Origin: G965207345 sp965207345
Lineage (GTDB): Bacteria > Pseudomonadota > Gammaproteobacteria > PS1 > Pseudothioglobaceae
Assembly: GCA_965207345.1 (NCBI GenBank)
Contig: OZ242280.1
Coordinates: 1,116,001-1,180,000 of the forward strand
DNA length: 64,000 nt
Direction of reading: 5' to 3'
Part shown: positions 17,467 through 26,750 of the stretch, one piece after another
Position numbering within the stretch: position 1 is the stretch's first letter
How the letters are laid out: each line of letters opens with the position of its first letter
Translations under genes and position numbers: made by a program
The notes under the pieces: model-generated
What the model was told of the DNA's origin: nothing
The model's input: the letters and a program-made list of their open reading frames with translations, nothing else
Databases searched by the model: none

Positions 17467-18837
17467 ATGTTTGAAAATTTATCCGAGCGCCTAAGTAAAA
17501 GTTTAAAAATTCTACAAGGCAAACACAAATTATCTGAAAAAAATATTAAAGAAGCAACCAGAGAGGTGCGTCGTGCTTTATTAGAAGCAGATGTCGCTTT
17601 GGAAGTTGTGGAAGCATTTATTAGCCGCGTTGAAGAAAAAGCAATTGGTCATCAGGTAGAAGGGGGCTTGACACCAACACAATCTTTTATCAAACTGATT
17701 GAGAAGGAATTAATTCGTATTATAGGCGGCGATAATGAGACGCTTAATTTACGCACACAAACACCTGCTGTTATTATGGTAGCAGGTTTGCAAGGTGCAG
17801 GTAAAACAACCACATTAGCAAAATTAGCACATTATTTAGCACATAGAGAACGTAAAAAAGTATTACTTGTAAGTGCTGATATTTATCGTCCTGCAGCAAT
17901 TGAACAATTACAAATTTTAAGCGAGCAATTAGCACTTGATTTTGTCCAAGTAGAGCAAAATGAATCCCCCCTGCAAATTGTTAGACGCGCAAAAAAACAA
18001 GCACAAAGCGCGTTTTACGATGTACTACTTATTGATACAGCAGGTAGATTACATATTGATGAAAAAATGATGAGCGAGGTTAGAGCACTACAAAAAGAAG
18101 TATTGCCAGTTGAAACTTTATTTGTGGTTGATAGTATGACAGGACAAGATGCAGCACGCAGTGCTAAAGCATTTGGGGATGTGCTTGATTTAACAGGTAT
18201 TGTGCTTACAAAAACAGATGGTGATGCTAGAGGAGGTGCTGCTTTATCTGTGCGTTATGTTACTGGTAAGCCCATTAAATTTTTAGGTGTTGGTGAAAAA
18301 ATAGATGCCCTTGAACCTTTTTATCCCAATAGAATTGTTTCACGTTTGCTTGGCATGGGTGATGTTTTATCTCTCATTGAAGAGATTAGCCGTAAAGTTG
18401 ATAAGGAAAAGGCGCAAAAAACAGTGCAGAAAATGCGTAAGGGACGTTTTGATTTAAACGATATGCGCGAGCAATTATTACAAATGCAAAATATGGGCGG
18501 TATGGCAAATTTGATAGATAAATTACCGATGGGGCAAAATATTCCTGAGCACATAAAACAAAAAGTATTGGACGATAAAAAGAATATTTATATGATTGCT
18601 ATGATTAATGCTATGACAAAAAAAGAACGTCAATATGTTAATTTAATTAAAGGCTCCAGAAAAAAACGCATTGCACTTGGCTCAGGTGTGAGCGTCCAGC
18701 AAGTTAATCAATTATTGAAGCAATTTGAAAAAATGCAAAAAATGATGAAAAAAATGAAAGGTGGTAAATTCAAGCAAATGATGCAAAAATTAAGTGGAAA
18801 TAGCGATATGGGAAAGCCAGTGAAGCCACTATTTTAA
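17467..18837 (+). CDS. ffh: signal recognition particle protein Ffh
   Basis: Ffh binds 4.5S RNA and signal sequences and delivers nascent membrane proteins to FtsY. The 456-residue protein has the N domain, the G domain with Walker A GLQGAGKTT (107-115), DTAGR near residue 194 and TKTDGDARGG near 260, and a C-terminal M domain rich in Met and Lys (about 330-440). An AAGGA ribosome-binding site precedes the ATG. No 4.5S RNA gene is seen nearby. The gene ends in a hairpin and is followed by phage debris. Confidence 0.96.
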   Translation: MFENLSERLSKSLKILQGKHKLSEKNIKEATREVRRALLEADVALEVVEAFISRVEEKAIGHQVEGGLTPTQSFIKLIEKELIRIIGGDNETLNLRTQTPAVIMVAGLQGAGKTTTLAKLAHYLAHRERKKVLLVSADIYRPAAIEQLQILSEQLALDFVQVEQNESPLQIVRRAKKQAQSAFYDVLLIDTAGRLHIDEKMMSEVRALQKEVLPVETLFVVDSMTGQDAARSAKAFGDVLDLTGIVLTKTDGDARGGAALSVRYVTGKPIKFLGVGEKIDALEPFYPNRIVSRLLGMGDVLSLIEEISRKVDKEKAQKTVQKMRKGRFDLNDMREQLLQMQNMGGMANLIDKLPMGQNIPEHIKQKVLDDKKNIYMIAMINAMTKKERQYVNLIKGSRKKRIALGSGVSVQQVNQLLKQFEKMQKMMKKMKGGKFKQMMQKLSGNSDMGKPVKPLF

Positions 18838-18845
18838 ATGTTATA

Positions 18846-18870
18846 TTTGTTAGCTCTAACAAAATATTTT
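18846..18870 (+). terminator. hairpin after ffh
   Basis: A perfect 7-bp stem (18846-18852 with 18857-18863, loop GCTC) begins 8 bases after the ffh stop and is followed by a short A/T-rich tail with four T. It fits a modest Rho-independent terminator. Confidence 0.5.
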
Positions 18871-18889
18871 ATCTATGTAGCTGTTAGAG

Positions 18890-19110
18890 AACTCACGTTC
18901 ATCTTTTAATTATAGGGCAGAAAGTCTCTAAACTTAATCTTAGACGACCCAAGGTAAGACATGCTCCAAGGGCAGAGTTTTGCAACTCCTGAAGAAAAAG
19001 AGATTAATATATTTGCATCCCTAACCGAGCAAGCGCTAGCAGTGCTTGAAGAGCTTGATATGAAAGACTACCTAAAAATACAAAAGGAGTATGAGGGTTT
19101 TTTAGCATAA
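18890..19110 (+). pseudogene. phage tail assembly chaperone (Mu gp41/P2 GpE-like), frameshifted
   Basis: From 18961 to 19110 a 49-codon frame encodes an acidic helical segment ending in DMKDYLKIQKEYEGFLA, typical of the C-terminus of E/41/14-type tail assembly proteins. The expected N-terminal part (SKLNLRRPKVR) is present just upstream, at about 18925-18959, in another frame. Adding one base before 18960 joins the two as ...PKVRDMLQGQ..., so a single-base deletion explains the break. In live phages this protein coats the tape-measure protein during tail assembly. Confidence 0.72.
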
Positions 19111-19130
19111 AGCCTGATGAGCTCAGGCTT
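19098..19130 (+). promoter_or_regulatory. fossil -1 programmed ribosomal frameshift signal
   Basis: A canonical slippery heptamer T-TTT-TTA lies at 19098-19104, in the correct phase of the chaperone frame (GGT TTT TTA). After a 5-base spacer comes a perfect 8-bp hairpin (19110-19117 with 19123-19130, loop 19118-19122). A -1 slip here avoids the TAA at 19108 and continues into an open frame to 19181. Tail chaperone genes of long-tailed phages are known for just such a conserved frameshift between the short protein and its extended form. The signal has outlived its gene. Confidence 0.72.
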
Positions 19131-19258
19131 GTATGTGTATCTATTGCTTCTATTGCTGGGGGCTATCTGAGTTATTGGATTTAGAAATTAATGCATTAAA
19201 CGCTTGGGCAGAAGCCACTTTATCGTTTCAAAAATTAAAGAACCAAGCGCAACAATAA
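19099..19258 (+). pseudogene. -1 frame extension of the tail chaperone (GpE'/gp41' type), broken
   Basis: After the slippery site the -1 frame reads through KPDELRLVCVSIASIAGGYL, about 28 codons, to a stop at 19182. A one-base shift near 19172-19175 restores a matching continuation (DLEINALNAWAEATL) that ends at TAA 19256-19258. The pattern resembles the C-terminal extension of frameshifted tail chaperones. No independent start codon with a ribosome-binding site is seen. Confidence 0.6.
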
Positions 19259-20146
19259 GCATCGCTAAAGGCAAAAAGAAAAAGGCAAGTATTATGGTAA
19301 CTGGAGCTAGAGCAACTGGGTGGGCATCTGCAATAAAATAAACAAAAACGCTTTAAGCAATTAGGGCAGGCTAAAGCTGATTTATCTGCTGTTAAAGGCA
19401 AGTTTGTAGGACTTTTAGGCGGCGCGCAGGCTATGCTGCTAGCCGAGTTGGCGCTAAAGCACTTGAGCACGAAAGAGCTGTTATTAGACTTTCAACCGTT
19501 GTTGATAAAGATAAATTAGAACAAGCTAAACAGTTTGCGCATGATTATGCCAAAGAAAATATCAGCAATGAAACTGAAATTATCAATATTCAATATGCCT
19601 TAAATTCTGCTAATCTAGGCTTTGATGCCTCTATTATTGGCTCTGCTATTGTTGCTAAGGTTGCTAAGATAACTGGCGGTGTATCAGAGGCTGTCGGTGA
19701 GGTAGTTGGTGTTGTATTTAATAATATGAGTAAGACTATTGAGGGCAACACTAAAGAGGAACTAGAGCGCATTGGCGATTTACTCACTAAAACACAACTT
19801 AAGTTTCAAATTAGGGACTTTGGCTAGTTAGGAGAGTCGTTTAGCAAGGGGCTAAAGGGGCCATTAAATATCAAGTTGCGCTTGATCAAACTGCTAGTGT
19901 TTTGGGACAACTCAATACACTAGGCACAACAGGGTCACTCGCAGGCACAGCATTTAACGCCATCTTACGACAGATGGGCAAAGCATCATAGGAAATGCTT
20001 TTTCTGAAGTGCTATTCCCTGGAGTTAATTTAGTATTAACACCACTTGCTAAAGTGGCAGGCTTCATTAGTAAAGGCATTAACGATTATCCAGTAATTAC
20101 TCATTTAATTGGCGGCGTTACTGCTGGTATTGGCTTATGTTTTTAA
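19259..20146 (+). pseudogene. phage tail tape-measure protein, multiply inactivated and truncated
   Basis: Pieces of a TP901/Mu-type tape-measure protein can be followed in order: KRFKQLGQAKADLSAVKG (from about 19346), RAVIRLSTVVDKDKLEQAK, the long ETEIINIQYALNSANLGF stretch, IRDFG then an in-frame TAG where Gln is expected (19825-19827), GTAFNAILRQMGKAS, then VNLVLTPLAKVAGFISKG, ending at TAA 20144-20146. I count at least five lesions (frameshifts near 19430, 19860 and 19990, and stops). Live tape-measure proteins are several hundred residues longer, so the 3' part is lost. They set phage tail length and are injected with the DNA. Confidence 0.8.
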
Positions 20147-20290
20147 AATTTTAATATCAGCATAATACTTAATAATCATTACTATACAATAAGAGTTTTA
20201 ACATATCATAAATTGCCCTGTTTTATTCGCTGAAAAATGCGCGGAATCAGTATATTTAACAATGTTGTTGTAAATATCTGATGTACTTAC

Positions 20291-22819
20291 TTAATCCAAG
20301 GCAAGCTTAACTATTTCAAAAATATCATTTGAGAGGTTTTTAGTTGCCATAATTTTTTCAAGCTGTTTTTTTTGTAGTGCTAAAAGTGTGGGCGTATATT
20401 TTCTAAAATTACTAAAAATACTTACAAAACGCGCACCAATTTGCGGATTAATTACGTTAAGTTTCAGAATAATACTAGTTAATAATTCGTATCCCTCTTG
20501 CGTATGAAATTGCAAGTGATTTTTCATAAAACTTGCAATTAAAGCGCGTAAACGATTAGGATTTGTGATTACAAAAGCAGGGTGTGCCATGAGTATTCTA
20601 ATATCGCTTGCTAATGTATCTTCACTTAAAGCTTGTATATTAAACCATTTATCAACGATTTGCGCATCATTTTGGTAACTATCATAAAATTTTTTCAGCA
20701 CATCACTCCGATAAGGGTTATTTTCTCGCGTAAGCAATTTAAGTGCGCTAAATTTATCAGTCATAGTGTTTGCGCTGTGAAATTGTGTATTTGCAAGCTC
20801 AAGTTTATCAGGTAGATGTGATAAATAGCTAAGGCATAAATTTTTAAGCATACGCTCTGCAATTGCTTTTTGGCTGAAACTTTCATTGAAGTGCACGCTA
20901 AAATAATTATAAGTTTCAAGTAGTAAATTTTTGGCAAAATAGCTAAAATGCTGTATCATCTTGCGTCTTTTTTTAAAAATATGCACGATATTAATTGGCA
21001 TTTTTTTATCAGATAATTTTGCGTGCAAATAACTTTCGCTTGGCATTTCAAGCAATTTTGCAGTGAGTGCTAAATTTTGTCTTTGCCTTAGAATATTTTT
21101 AAATAAAGAAAAAATTTCCTCCCTTTCTGATTTTTTTGGCGCATCTAATAATAAATACTCCCAAAGTAGTTGTGCATTATCCCAACGACTAAAGCTGTCT
21201 GTTTCATATTTAATACAGTGCATACATTTGAAAATTGTACGTTTTTCTTTGAGTTTGACTGGCGCAGAAAAATTACGCAGCCAAGATGGAATAGGTTTTT
21301 GTTCTATATTTTTAAAAGAAAATATTTCACTTCGTTTACTTATTATCAACATTCCTTCTTTGATAATTTTGCCTTGCTTATTAAAGAGTGCAAAACTAAG
21401 CGGTAGATAAAACTCTTTATTGGAATGTTCTAATATTTGTTCAATTTTTATTTGATAGCATTTATTTTCTTTATCATAGTATTCATTAATTTTAACAATA
21501 GGTGTGCCTTTTTGGCTATACCAACGCATAAATTGTTTGAAATTTCGTTTATTTGCATCTGCCATTGCTAAAACAAACTCATCAATATCCACTGCTTTGC
21601 CATCGTGGCGTTTGATATAAAGTTGCATGCCTGCTTGAAAACCTGCTTCTCCTAAAAAAGTATGTAGCATACGCACAATTTCTGCCCCCTTTTCATAAAT
21701 GGTAGCGGTGTAAAAATTATCCATTTCAATATAAGAATCTGGGCGCACGGGGTGGGCAGTTGGACTTGCATCTTCAGGAAACTGATAGCTTCTAAGCAAT
21801 TTGACATCATCAATTCTTTTGAGCGTGCGAAAATACATATCTGCGCTAAACTCTTGTTCTCTAAATACAGTTAATCCTTCTTTTAAACTTAGTTGAAACC
21901 AATCTTTACAAGTTATGCGATTTCCAGTCCAATTGTGAAAATATTCATGCCCAATAACCGCATCAATTTCCATTAAATCTATATCAGTTGCACTTTTTTT
22001 GTCAGCAAGAATATATTTTGCATTAAAGATATTAAGTCCTTTATTCTCCATTGCGCCCATATTAAAATCTGCGGTTGCAACAATCATATAACTATCTAAA
22101 TCATATGATAATTTAAAACGTTTTTCATCCCATAAAAATGCTTTTTTAAGTGCATGCATTGCAAAATCTGTTTGATGAATATAGTTTGGTTCGCTGTAGA
22201 TTTTAAGCGCAACTTTACGTTTATTCTGCGTAATAAAATAATCACTATTAAGTGCAAAATTTCCAGCAACCAGTGCAAATAAATAACATGGTTTTGGATA
22301 CGGGTCAAACCAAGTTACACCCTCACTGTTTTTAGCAATTAAATTACCATTAGCAAGTAATATAGGATATTTATTTTTATCAGCGATAATTTTTGTTGTA
22401 AATATGCTTAAAACATCGGGGCGATCTAAATAGTAAGTGATACGACGAAAGCCGTGTGCTTCGCATTGTGTGCAAAAATTATTATTTGATTTATAAAGCC
22501 CACTAAGCGCAGTATTTTTTTTTGGATTAATTTTAGTGCTAATTTTTAAAATAAAATTTTTCTCTAAATTACTAAGCCTAAGCCCTTTATTGCTTAATCT
22601 ATAATCAATAGCAATATTATTTTTTGTAATACTAAGTAGCGTTAAGTTTTCACCATTTAAAAATAATGTGTTGCTTTTATCATCTGAGTTAGGGTTTTGA
22701 TAGAAAACAATTTTACTATGCACTACAGTTGATTCTTCTTTCAGTTCAAAAGTTAAATCTGTGGTTTTGATTAAATAGTTTGCTGTTTTGTAATCTTTTC
22801 TATAAATTGGAGTAGGCAT
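20291..22819 (-). CDS. pepN: aminopeptidase N (M1 zinc metallopeptidase)
   Basis: PepN removes N-terminal residues from peptides in the cytoplasm. The 842-residue protein has the M1 exopeptidase motif GAMEN (near residue 258), the zinc site HEYFHNW (HExxH, near 290) and the downstream Glu within KEGLTVFREQEF (near 312), plus the C-terminal helical domain of the long proteobacterial form. The usual length is near 870, so it is slightly compact. It is read towards the phage remnant. Confidence 0.95.
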   Translation of the reverse strand: MPTPIYRKDYKTANYLIKTTDLTFELKEESTVVHSKIVFYQNPNSDDKSNTLFLNGENLTLLSITKNNIAIDYRLSNKGLRLSNLEKNFILKISTKINPKKNTALSGLYKSNNNFCTQCEAHGFRRITYYLDRPDVLSIFTTKIIADKNKYPILLANGNLIAKNSEGVTWFDPYPKPCYLFALVAGNFALNSDYFITQNKRKVALKIYSEPNYIHQTDFAMHALKKAFLWDEKRFKLSYDLDSYMIVATADFNMGAMENKGLNIFNAKYILADKKSATDIDLMEIDAVIGHEYFHNWTGNRITCKDWFQLSLKEGLTVFREQEFSADMYFRTLKRIDDVKLLRSYQFPEDASPTAHPVRPDSYIEMDNFYTATIYEKGAEIVRMLHTFLGEAGFQAGMQLYIKRHDGKAVDIDEFVLAMADANKRNFKQFMRWYSQKGTPIVKINEYYDKENKCYQIKIEQILEHSNKEFYLPLSFALFNKQGKIIKEGMLIISKRSEIFSFKNIEQKPIPSWLRNFSAPVKLKEKRTIFKCMHCIKYETDSFSRWDNAQLLWEYLLLDAPKKSEREEIFSLFKNILRQRQNLALTAKLLEMPSESYLHAKLSDKKMPINIVHIFKKRRKMIQHFSYFAKNLLLETYNYFSVHFNESFSQKAIAERMLKNLCLSYLSHLPDKLELANTQFHSANTMTDKFSALKLLTRENNPYRSDVLKKFYDSYQNDAQIVDKWFNIQALSEDTLASDIRILMAHPAFVITNPNRLRALIASFMKNHLQFHTQEGYELLTSIILKLNVINPQIGARFVSIFSNFRKYTPTLLALQKKQLEKIMATKNLSNDIFEIVKLALD

Positions 22820-22886
22820 ATTGACTTTTCAAATTTTTCAAACTTTTAATTTTTTTCCATATGGCTAAAGAAAGTAGTTATAAAAT

Positions 22887-24386
22887 TTATGTTTCTGGGC
22901 GCATATAAGGGAAAAGTAGCACATCTCTAATTGAAGCACTATTAGTAAGTAGCATCACAACACGATCAATACCGATTCCTTCGCCTGCAGTCGGAGGCAT
23001 ACCATGCTCTAAGGCACGAATATAATCACTATCATAATACATCCCCTTTATGTCACCTGCCTCTTTTTGCTTTACTTGCTTCAAAAAACATTTTTTTTGC
23101 TCTTTGGCATCATTAAGTTCAGAAAAAGCGTTTGCAATTTCGCATCCTGCAATAAATAACTCAAAGCGATCAGCAATATTTTTATCTACATCATTTCTGC
23201 GTGCAAGTGGTGAAACTTCAGCAGGATAAGCAGTAATAAAGGTTGGCTGGATGAGTTTTTCTTCAACTGTTTTTTCAAAAATTTCCAGTTTAATTTTGCC
23301 TTCACTCCAAGTTTTAGGCGCATTAATAGCGAATTTTTTAGCAGTTGCGCAAATATTTTTTTCTGTTAAATCCTTCATGTTTAGGTTTGGATTAAATGCT
23401 AAAATGGCATCCGACATAGTCAGCTTTGTAAATGGCTTACTAAAATTAAGTTGCATTCCTTGATAATTAATTGTTTCAGTAGCGCAAATTGTTTTGATTA
23501 AACCGCGAAGTAATTCTTCAGTAAGCAACATAAAATCTTTAAAAGTTGCATAGGCTTGGTAAAATTCAATCATAGTAAATTCTGGGTTGTGACGCGTTGA
23601 TAAGCCTTCATTTCTAAAATTACGATTTATTTCAAATACTTTGTTAAACCCACCGACAATCAAACGTTTTAGATAAAGTTCAGGTGCGACGCGCAAAAAT
23701 AAATTTATATCTAGGCTATTATGATGCGTAACAAAAGGACGTGCGCTTGCACCGCTAGAGATACTGTGCATCATGGGTGTTTCCACTTCCAAAAAGTCAC
23801 GCGTGTCAAAAAAATTGCGTATATAGCTAATGATCGCACTTCTGCACTTAAATAATGTGCGCGTTTTTTTGTTCATGATTAAATCCACATAACGCATCCT
23901 ATAGCGCAGTTCTTTATTTTCTAAACCATGAAATTTTTCAGGTAGCGGGCGCAAAGATTTTGTTAAAAGTCTAATAGATGAAACCCGTATTGATAATTCG
24001 TTTGTTTTTGTGCGAAATAAAATACCATTTGTAGCAATAATATCACCAATATCCCATTTTTTAAAATGTTGCTCATAAATATTTTTTGCCAAATTAGTAT
24101 GCGTAACAAAGAGCTGTATTATTCCTGAGTGGTCCAAAATATTGACAAAACTTGCCCTACCCATGATACGTTTTAGCATCATACGTCCAGCAATTTTCAC
24201 TTCAATATTAAGCGCGCCTAGTGATTCATTAGATAAATTTTGATATGCAACTAAAATATCTTTTATATTGTGTGTAGGTTTAAAATCATTTGCATAAAGT
24301 GGCGTATTGGGTGGCGTATTTTTTTCTAATTGAGTAAGTTTATTAAAACGCTCTTTAATGAGTTTGTTATTTATATCGTTATCCAT
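22887..24386 (-). CDS. lysS: lysyl-tRNA synthetase, class II
   Basis: The 499-residue protein charges tRNA-Lys. It has an N-terminal OB-fold anticodon domain (about residues 63-160, with IAGRMMLKR) and a class II catalytic core: motif 1 around IISYIRNFFDTRDFLEVETPM (near 186-206), motif 2 FRNEG...HNPEFTMIEFY (near 256-272) and motif 3 GIGIDRVVMLLT (near 475). Its usual neighbour prfB is not present. The cognate tRNA-Lys(UUU) is at 29994. Confidence 0.95.
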   Translation of the reverse strand: MDNDINNKLIKERFNKLTQLEKNTPPNTPLYANDFKPTHNIKDILVAYQNLSNESLGALNIEVKIAGRMMLKRIMGRASFVNILDHSGIIQLFVTHTNLAKNIYEQHFKKWDIGDIIATNGILFRTKTNELSIRVSSIRLLTKSLRPLPEKFHGLENKELRYRMRYVDLIMNKKTRTLFKCRSAIISYIRNFFDTRDFLEVETPMMHSISSGASARPFVTHHNSLDINLFLRVAPELYLKRLIVGGFNKVFEINRNFRNEGLSTRHNPEFTMIEFYQAYATFKDFMLLTEELLRGLIKTICATETINYQGMQLNFSKPFTKLTMSDAILAFNPNLNMKDLTEKNICATAKKFAINAPKTWSEGKIKLEIFEKTVEEKLIQPTFITAYPAEVSPLARRNDVDKNIADRFELFIAGCEIANAFSELNDAKEQKKCFLKQVKQKEAGDIKGMYYDSDYIRALEHGMPPTAGEGIGIDRVVMLLTNSASIRDVLLFPYMRPET

Positions 24387-24447
24387 ATATTTTATTTTAT
24401 CTTAAATTTCTTAGTAAATATTTTTTAACGTGCTAGGTTTTAATTTT

Positions 24448-24930
24448 TTAATGCAATAATTTATTCAGCTCTTCAATATTTATGTTATTTTTATCACTAC
24501 TTATTTGACATTTGTTTTTGCGCAGTCTATAAAATAGAAACCATACAGCCAATAAAATAAAAATAAACGGTGCAAACCATAAAATCAGCGTGCTTTTTAT
24601 TACGGGCGGTTTAAAAACAACAAAATCACCGTAGCGTGTTCGCATAAATTTTTTGATGTCTTCATTACTTTTATTTTCTTTAATCATAAGAGTTACTTGT
24701 GCCCTTAAATCTTTTGCAAGCAAGGCATTTGAACCAGCAATACTTTGCCCTTGACACACAGGGCATCGAATTTCATTGATAAGTTTTTGATAACGAGTAG
24801 CGTGTTCTGAGCTAGTAAAATTTTGTGTATCAATGCTGATGGCAAAAGTTGAAGAGGTAGCGGCTAAGAGGATAAAAATTGCTATAATGCGTACTGCTAG
24901 AATAGCTAGATAAAGTTTGGCATGAAACAT
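24448..24930 (-). CDS. ccmH: cytochrome c biogenesis protein CcmH
   Basis: CcmH is the membrane-anchored thioredoxin-like partner that handles the apocytochrome CxxCH cysteines in system I maturation. The 160-residue protein has a signal-like N-terminal helix (about 8-30), the redox pair Cys56/Cys59 in RCPVCQGQ, and a C-terminal membrane helix (about 116-137). It stands apart from other ccm genes here; lysS follows 60 bases later on the same strand. The rest of the ccm operon must lie elsewhere if the system works. Confidence 0.9.
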   Translation of the reverse strand: MFHAKLYLAILAVRIIAIFILLAATSSTFAISIDTQNFTSSEHATRYQKLINEIRCPVCQGQSIAGSNALLAKDLRAQVTLMIKENKSNEDIKKFMRTRYGDFVVFKPPVIKSTLILWFAPFIFILLAVWFLFYRLRKNKCQISSDKNNINIEELNKLLH

Positions 24931-25050
24931 GATTTGAGCTAGATTACTAAAATTTTTATTTTAACTTATGCCGTGCTTTATAAAATGATAAATAAAATAA
25001 ATGCGTAGCTTTTGAATAAAAATTAATCAAATAAAATTAAATCATTAAAA

Positions 25051-25584
25051 ATGAAAACTGCAAAAGTGCTTGTAGTAGATTTAGACAATACTTTAATTAA
25101 GTGCGATATAATGATGCGTTCAATAGCTATATTGCTTAGGAAAAATCCATTTTACGTATTTTTAATTTTGTTTTGGTTTTTACGCGGTAAGGCGTGTTTA
25201 AAACAATTTTTATTAAGGCAAACTAAGTTGGATGTACGTACGCTTACTTATAATCAATGCGTACTTGATTATATTAAAAAACGTAAAAAAAATGGCGATA
25301 ATATTATTTTAGCAACTGCATCTTGCCAATATTATGCGGATGAAATTAAAAAATATTTAGCACCACTTTTTGACAAAGCTTATGGCAGCAGTGCAACTTT
25401 TAATTTATCTGCGCACAATAAAGCAAAAAAATTAAGTGTATATTATGGGGTGGGCGGTTTTGATTATATGGGTGACAGCAGGCGTGATATAAGTGTTTGG
25501 CGCGTATCAAATTTAGCGATTTTGGTAGAGGCAAGCCAGAACGTGCTAAAAAAAACCACTCAATTTAACCGCCTTATTCTTTAG
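25051..25584 (+). CDS. stand-alone HAD phosphatase domain of the UbiA-fusion type
   Basis: The 177-residue protein has the HAD nucleophile motif DLDNTL (about residues 10-15), motif II as LATAS (near 90), a Lys in the KAKKLS region (near 130) and motif IV YMGDSRRD (near 145). The order and spacing, with the GKACLK helix and the F-DYMGDS turn, match the N-terminal HAD half of larger proteins that carry a UbiA prenyltransferase at the C-terminus. No UbiA half follows. A phosphatase role towards a small phosphorylated substrate is likely; the substrate is unknown. Confidence 0.75.
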   Translation: MKTAKVLVVDLDNTLIKCDIMMRSIAILLRKNPFYVFLILFWFLRGKACLKQFLLRQTKLDVRTLTYNQCVLDYIKKRKKNGDNIILATASCQYYADEIKKYLAPLFDKAYGSSATFNLSAHNKAKKLSVYYGVGGFDYMGDSRRDISVWRVSNLAILVEASQNVLKKTTQFNRLIL

Positions 25585-25602
25585 AAAATTGCTTATTTTT
25601 TA

Positions 25603-25779
25603 TCAATGACCTTCAATAAAGTAAGACAAAAACCATAATACTGAGCCAGAAAAAGTTATGATAATCAAAGTATAAAGTGCTACTTTAGAAAGGGTGATAT
25701 TTTGTCCTAAAATATGTCTGGCAATGAACCAAAATGCATAACTTGCAAGTAATATGAACAGTAAAATTCTAAGCGTCAT
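25603..25779 (-). CDS. small two-helix membrane protein, unknown function
   Basis: A 58-codon frame (ATG at 25779, TGA at 25603-25605) encodes a protein with two clear membrane segments (about residues 4-22 and 34-54) and a short polar loop between them. It fills most of the gap between the HAD gene and the kinase gene, on the opposite strand. An AGGGA-like site lies about 15 bases upstream of the ATG. I do not recognise the family. The amphipathic layout and the lack of overlap with other genes suggest a real gene. Confidence 0.5.
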   Translation of the reverse strand: MTLRILLFILLASYAFWFIARHILGQNITLSKVALYTLIIITFSGSVLWFLSYFIEGH

Positions 25780-25878
25780 TGGTTTTAATTTTCCCTAATA
25801 TCTGAGAGATTATACCTAATCCCAAATAATTACAGTAAATAAATAACTAGGTAAACTAAATACATTAAAATCATTAGC

Positions 25879-26730
25879 ATGCAGGATATAATAAACCATA
25901 TTGGACCAGTGCTAAATCAAAAAATTAGTCAATTAATTACACTTAGCTCAAGTGTTAATGATACTTATAAAGTTATACTTGTTAATCGTAAAGTATTTTT
26001 TCTTAAATGGCAAATACAAGCAAATAATTATTTTATTAATGAGGCAAAAGAATTAACGTTACTCAGTTGTTTTGTTAAAACACCTGCTGTATTTTTTAGC
26101 GATGAAAAATGTTTAATACTAGAATGGATTAACGTTAGTGATAATATAAATTTAGCTGAACAAATTGGTGCTGATTTAGCACGTTTACATAGGCATCATG
26201 CGTCGTATTTTGGTTTTAATTTTGATAATAAAATTGGTACAACAATACAATTAAATGCAGTGAAAATGTTTATGACAGATTGGGGAGAATTTTATTGGCA
26301 GTATCGCCTGTTTTATCAAATTAAGTTAGCTCATCAACGTAACTTAATTGATAAAAATGATTATCATCAGCTATTATCTTTGGAAAATAAATTAATACAT
26401 TTATTGCCAAGAAAAATAACACCTTCATTGTTACATGGTGATTTATGGGCAGGTAATGTGATGAGTCACCAAAATTACCCAGTATTTATTGATAGTGCAA
26501 GTTATTATGGTCATAGGGAAGCAGATTTTGCATTAGTATTTATGTTCGGCGGCTTTGCAGAGAACTTTTGGCGCGGTTACAATATGCATTATCCGTTAGA
26601 AGAGGGTTTTAAAAAACGCCAGCCACTTTATCAGTTATATCATTATCTTAATCATTTAAATATCTTTGGCAACAGTTATTATGCGAGTGTTCAGCATTGT
26701 CTTTTGCAATTAAAATCATCAAAATTCTAA
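25879..26730 (+). CDS. fructosamine/ketosamine-3-kinase family protein
   Basis: The 283-residue protein has the aminoglycoside-phosphotransferase-like fold of the fructosamine kinase family: FFLKWQ (nucleotide lysine, near 37), the catalytic HGDLWAGN (near 191-198), and the metal-binding FIDSASYYGHREADFA (near 209-224). Family members phosphorylate sugars attached to protein amines so that the adduct falls off, a repair of glycation. The gene ends inside the 5' flank of cmk; its stop lies 20 bases before the cmk ATG. Confidence 0.85.
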   Translation: MQDIINHIGPVLNQKISQLITLSSSVNDTYKVILVNRKVFFLKWQIQANNYFINEAKELTLLSCFVKTPAVFFSDEKCLILEWINVSDNINLAEQIGADLARLHRHHASYFGFNFDNKIGTTIQLNAVKMFMTDWGEFYWQYRLFYQIKLAHQRNLIDKNDYHQLLSLENKLIHLLPRKITPSLLHGDLWAGNVMSHQNYPVFIDSASYYGHREADFALVFMFGGFAENFWRGYNMHYPLEEGFKKRQPLYQLYHYLNHLNIFGNSYYASVQHCLLQLKSSKF

Positions 26731-26750
26731 GTTTAGGTCAAAAATTGAAT

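Larger units (their letters stand above)
18890..20146 (+). mobile_element. remnant of a Mu-like prophage tail module
   Basis: About 1.25 kb between ffh and pepN holds no intact long gene but keeps coding traces in phage order: a tail assembly chaperone (gp41/GpE type), its -1 frame extension, and a tape-measure protein. All are broken by frameshifts, stops and truncation. No head, lysis, integrase or transposase genes remain, and I could not find flanking repeats. The fragment reads on the plus strand. Ends are approximate and set by the last recognisable codons. Confidence 0.78.

Noticed and set aside
19228..19787. Open frames on the minus strand in the phage relic (19228-19470, 19590-19787).
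   Set aside because: They are low-complexity shadows of the tape-measure frames, without family features or ribosome-binding sites.
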